Made by a program: the position numbers and the translations under genes
Notes under the pieces: generated by a model
Seen by the model: the letters and a program-made list of their open reading frames with translations, nothing else
Told to the model about the DNA's origin: nothing
Databases searched by the model: none
Shown here: positions 59,601-64,000 of the stretch, piece by piece
Layout of the letters: every line of letters begins with the position of its first letter
How positions within the stretch are numbered: position 1 is the stretch's first letter
DNA from: Trichostrongylus colubriformis
Lineage: Eukaryota > Nematoda > Chromadorea > Rhabditida > Trichostrongylidae
DNA length: 64,000 bases
Direction: 5' to 3'
Assembly: GCA_963978905.1 (NCBI GenBank)
Contig: OZ022256.1
Coordinates: 58,988,646-59,052,645 of the forward strand

Positions 59601-62600
59601 GCTAGTCATTGTCCGCGTTTTGTGGTCAGATGTTCTCTAGGTGATCGATGGCTAGTAATTAATAGTATATAGCACGAGATGGTGTATAATATATAATTTT
59701 ATTGAAGGTAAAATGCGAGCGGTATTGGCCTGCTGAAATCGGACAAAGTCTTCTGTTCGGTTGCTATGAAATCACTTTGGATGCAGTGGAAACGTAAGTT
59801 TGCGTTCTGTTTGTCCGCTCGCTATGTTGAGCAAAACATGCTCTTGAAGAGTCAATGCTCGTGTTTTCAGTTTCGCTGATGACGAGTACCTGTTGCGACG
59901 TTTGCGGATGACGAACCATAAAAGTGGAGAGTTAAGAGCGATTCATCAGTTGCATTACAAGTGAGGCCTTTTTGTTTGCTCATTTGCTAGAAAATTTCAC
60001 GCGCAGAAGACTATCTTTGCGTACGAACAGTAAACGGAATCATCAAACAAAAAGTTGAGGGTTCTATCAGTGCTTTCTAAGATCACTTTAATAAGAGACA
60101 TCGTTATATTTGCTTTGTGTAGCTTTTGCTCATGTTTTGGTGGTCGTTATTGAGGAAGTTGTGTCTTTTTTAGCAAAAGTCTGAAACGTACCCAGTGCCT
60201 TTTTTCCTTTGAACAAGGATATTAGTGAACCTATCGTGCATCATTCTCTTACCGTTCTCTTCTTTCTGAGGCCTGTTACCCAACTTTTCGTGGTAAGCAT
60301 CTACGTGGTATAGCTTTGTACTACCTAAATGGTTCAAAGATTACTCGAAATTTTCACCATAAAAATATCCAAAAAGTGTGCCAGTGTTTTCGTTGGACAC
60401 GGAAAGCGTTGCCATCTACTAGATTAGAGCTCTTCTTCCAAAGCGAACCAAGAAACAGATCTTTTGCTCTGAATGAGTATCAGACAAGTTTTGCTGGTCA
60501 TCAAAATGAAAAAAATAAGCATTTCTTGGGATCTCAATATTTCCTAGTTAAAGGCTTAGGTTAAGTTGAGCAACATATTGACAGCTTGTCGAAGTTTAAA
60601 TGGCTCCATCTTGTTTTCCAGGGAGTGGCCAGATCATGGCTGTCCATCTGGGGAAAGTCAGTTGATCAACATGATTGAAAACATGGCAGAACTTCATGAG
60701 AAGACAAATGCACCAATTTTAGTCCATTGCAGGTATGTCCCTCGAAAGAAACATTTCTGTGGTTTTCAATTCTTCAACCATAAATTTCAGTGCGGGTGTT
60801 GGTCGCACGGGGACTATCATATCTGTAAATTACATAAGAGAATTGATCAAATCCTCGCAACTGGAATCACTCGACCTTTTTGAACTAGTCATGAGTTTAA
60901 GAAAGCAAAGATCGAGTATGGTGCAAACACAGGTGCGTTATTTTTGTGGAAATCCTGAATTTTCCTTTCCTCAAAACACAGTAGTAAGTTGCGAAGCCAC
61001 TCATATCGTCGGTTTTGCTATTTTACGTATTTCTATTGTGCACGTTGTTAGCGATGCTGTAACTCTGTGTGGAGGTGATTGCACTTTGCTAGATTGTAAT
61101 ACCGTGGACGAGCACTTGTAGTTGTGTAGCTTCAAATTTAACGAATATTCGTCGGCATCCGAATGCGAAACGCCGGTATAGCGGTGCCAGAGGGAAAACG
61201 AACGTGAGGTCGTGTAAAAAGCAGTCATAGCTGATTTTTTTCAAACCCAGCTAGCTCGGCTATGTTTCAGGATACGGGTTCAAGCAAATGGAAGCAGAGG
61301 AAATAGCATAATTGTTTTCTTGAACTAGTGTACAACATCATGGTTTAGGATCAATACCAGTTTGTTCATAGATGTGTCGCATACTACTGTAGGAGACATC
61401 TTGGCATCCCACACCCAGAACCTCCAAAAGAAGATTTGGTAAGGCTTCCTTCTTCATATATCATCGCAGATCTCATGTTTTCAAGTTCCTGCATTTACAA
61501 ATATTTTTCTACAAGTGGCGTCAAGGGTTTCCATTGTGCTATGAGGAAACTTTCGGGAAGAAACACAGTAAAACCCTTAGAGCACGTTGTTAATTTGTTA
61601 GTCGTCTTCATGAGTAGCTATGAATGATCATCAGAGTGCAGAAAAAGATGGTCGTTTTTCCAATGCTGAGCATTTCACAACACATAATCTATGTTGGGAC
61701 CACCCACCGCTATATTCAGGCAGGCACAACAGTGTTAGGGAAGAAAGAAACTGTGGTTGCTAAAACAGGGTAAAGAATTTGTTACCAAGTGTGAGCCTTA
61801 ACTGTTCTGCATTTTAACTAAATTTCTTCGCAACCAAGGTGTTTTCATGATTTTTATGGTATTTTTCAATATAGCGAGAATTATACACATCATTTAAGGA
61901 TGACTCGTTCTCTGCTCCCTCACCACTTGCACCTACATTTAACAAACCTTTACAAATCAACGGCGATCAACTCATCCAAATTGACGATAGCGATGATGAA
62001 TCTGAATCCGGAAATTCAGTTCCGGGTACGTTCCTCTTATTGAATGTGGGAAAAATTTTCCTGAAGATATTGTCGTTACAGATTTTCCGCACGAGCCGCC
62101 TGCTCCAAGAGGTCCAGAAGAACTGGGCAGCGCGGCAAGCTGAAGGTCAGTTTCCCCTCCTTCCAGTGTTATGAAGTAGCTGTTCGATTCTTTGCAACTT
62201 ATTTGAAAATTTCGAAGTAACTACATATTTCAGAAGTCGGTTTTCGAATCCAGAAAAGTTTCGGATTTGTGGAAAGTCATCAGAGATTCACGAGCGTTCA
62301 GAAATGTTTCTAAGTTGTTTGGTTCGCCGTAAGTCATTGTCACTAATGCTGCTCGTTGCTCCTCAACATATACTGTACTGCAGGTAAGATTTAGTTCACG
62401 AACGCCTTACTTCGTACCTTACTCCCTTCTTCTCCGTCTCTAACATTCCATAAATGTATTACATGTGCATTGATTACTGTTGTGTCTTGTAGATTTTCGC
62501 TATTATTTACATTCCTTCATGAACCATCTCCTAGCGGTTGCCTTTTGTTATTTTCGTAGAAAAACGATACCGTTCCTAATTAACGATACCCTTGATATTG

Positions 62601-63350
62601 ATGAAGGCAACGGTGCACTGAGCTTGTCGGTAGGATTTTTGGAATTGATCTGTGCACCCATGAAGGGTGCTTGATCTCAGAAGTCACGCCCACTGGCTAA
62701 GTGGTTGCCGCTGTTTTCTCGTCCAGAATCCGATTTTTACTCTGTATTTGCACTTGTAATCACTCAGATCTGAATGGGGTCCGGTGTTACTAATGGCTGA
62801 AGGTTCGGATCTACCCTTAGTCGGGTTCTTTTACATAAGAAAACATGTCGGCAGTGTTTTTTTTAAATTCATCCCACAGCCACAGTCGTTGAAGAAATCG
62901 TTTGAAGGTTTTACAGAGACTGAATTGATATCATCTCATAGCCAGAGGGCATTGTTTTCCTTGTTCTTAATGTCAGATGATCGTCTTTTTTCTCATTCCC
63001 AGTGTTACTCCATAGAATCATATGTTCTGAGGATTTCACTTTCGTACCGTACTTTCATGTTCTGTGATCAATTTACTTCGAAACAATAAATGTATACATG
63101 ATCATCACTGACAGGCGAATGCCAACTATGATAATTCTGGTACATTAATATTGAAATTGCTTATTCAGCCCTTTCTACAATTTTAGCGGGATATTTGAAG
63201 TACAAAACAGTGTCCTTCAAGTCTCCTCAAAATCATGTACACTCGCGAAAAAGTACGCTATCAAATATGCGATCTGGTAGGAAGCGTGGGATCCCCGACA
63301 GAAGCTTGACTTGGGAGCAATTTCGGCGTTACCGTGAACGATTGTGGTAG
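56618..63350 (+). CDS. Non-receptor protein tyrosine phosphatase
   Basis: Exons: 56618-56734, 56792-56983, 58150-58273, 58970-59108, 59349-59418, 59708-59793, 59871-59960, 60622-60732, 60791-60932, 61349-61438, 61899-62025, 62082-62145, 62234-62328, 63187-63350. The ATG follows a TATCTGTAG acceptor (56612). A Ser/Pro/Glu-rich N-terminus and a helical linker precede a complete PTP domain: pTyr loop NRYRDILPYD, QAPLPTT, WPD loop EWPDHGCPSGE, P-loop HCSAGVGRTG (catalytic Cys and Arg present) and Q loop MVQTQDQYQFVH. It should dephosphorylate phosphotyrosine and has no membrane segment. After the domain comes an acidic region (IDDSDDESESG) and PHEPPAPRGPEELGSAAS, then an in-frame TGA at 62141-62143. 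Two further exons continue in the same frame to TAG at 63350. The shorter end at 62143 may be the real one; AATAAA at 63085-63090 would serve it. Confidence 0.85.
57301..58101. mobile_element. 801-bp TA-flanked element built from GGAATT-type words
   Basis: GGCAGGGTTCATAGTTTTGG at the left and CCAAAACTATGAACGCTGCC at the right, with TA outside both (57299-57300, 58102-58103). Subterminal regions are runs of GGAATTGCGGAAT-like words on the left and ATTCCGCAATTCGC-like complements on the right. A GATAGATACGTATT micro-repeat lies at 57380-57445. It lies in intron 2 of the phosphatase gene. Confidence 0.75.
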
Positions 63351-64000
63351 GATCAGATTACCGCAGTTACACGAGGCTTGGCATCGTACCAATCTTGTAA
63401 TCACTTTATTCTTGTTCTTTCGCTTATTCTCCCTCACTAATTCACTTGCTTGTCTTGCTACTGCACTGGTATCACATCATCATCAATGATTGGAAAACGC
63501 CCTACGTGACAACAAATGACAGTAATGTTAACTTGTAGTTTCCTGTAGCGAGCAACTCGAATAGGTGATGTGTGCAGTTTACAATGATACAAGAGAGATC
63601 AGGAATAATGACCGTCGCGTTTTTTAGTCCGAGCTTCGCTACCGATTACGTCTGTGGATTGGAATATTCGTTTTATGACGAACTTTTCTCACTTTTCTCC
63701 TTTTTCCATCCTCTTTCCGGTGCCCTGCCATGCTCACTTTAGACGGTTATGTCTCCCGCGGATCTTTGGAATTCATGGCAGATGCCAGTAAATATATCCT
63801 GTTCCTTCAACTATTGAACATTGTACTAAACGTCTTTTTTGTTACTGTAAAACCTTCAGGAAGTAGCTGGCTACGAAAATATTCAACAACAAATATGTCG
63901 CACTATTTACAAATCGCGGTCGAAGTTGTTAATTTTTTTTCCAAACAGACCACCTTGACTGTGGGCACGTGACTGTAATAATGTCAGTGTACTTTGGGAT
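63351..64000. other. Downstream flank; possible start of another gene
   Basis: Mostly non-coding. CACTTTAG (ending 63742) followed by ACGGTT and ATG (63749; MSPADLWNSWQMP) looks like a trans-splice acceptor plus start, but the frame is short and the window ends soon after. Confidence 0.25.

Overview
The window looks like nuclear DNA of a nematode, most likely a strongylid (clade V, hookworm-like) parasite; the genus is inference. Protein-coding genes are split into many small exons with GT..(T)TTCAG introns. Several first exons start a few bases after a TTTCAG-type acceptor with no upstream coding exon, as expected for spliced-leader trans-splicing. The recognisable proteins are eukaryotic, and the non-coding space is packed with short DNA transposons and fold-back repeats.

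Layout. 1-3.8 kb: orphan C-terminal exons in transposon debris, including a TA-flanked 746-bp element. 5.5-8.2 kb: MINDY1/2-type deubiquitinase. 8.2-10.4 kb: its 3' flank and nested fold-back elements. 10.4-26.5 kb: a dense same-strand block of makorin (LEP-2), a SPIN90/Ldb17-like leucine-rich protein, an unrecognised 157-aa protein, ALYREF (mRNA export adaptor) and ZDHHC6 (palmitoyltransferase). An antisense IMMP2L (mitochondrial inner membrane peptidase) sits within the third of these. Gaps are about 0.2-0.5 kb, and in two cases a poly(A) signal lies 60-105 bp before the next gene's splice acceptor, so the block is probably at least partly an operon. 26.5-33 kb: repeat-rich desert with mariner debris and two orphan exons. 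33.1-48.9 kb: one gene of eight small exons and huge introns encoding an aerolysin/ETX-MTX2-like beta-pore-forming-fold protein. 49-56.6 kb: repeats, including a cluster of unusual self-complementary elements. 56.6-63.35 kb: a catalytically intact non-receptor protein tyrosine phosphatase with an in-frame TGA near its C-terminal end.

The genes are mostly housekeeping regulators (ubiquitin editing, mRNA export, lipid modification, signalling) and do not form one pathway. The most unusual material is non-coding. First, at least five short elements begin GGGTG, are flanked by 9-bp target duplications (one with a single mismatch) and fold into hairpins or a cruciform, as expected of Mutator-type MITEs. 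Second, a family of fold-back elements has interiors built from endlessly varied copies of short words such as GCGATTTTGC or GCGGAATTGC.

All exon boundaries were read by eye from splice consensus and reading-frame continuity; no alignment or transcript data were available.
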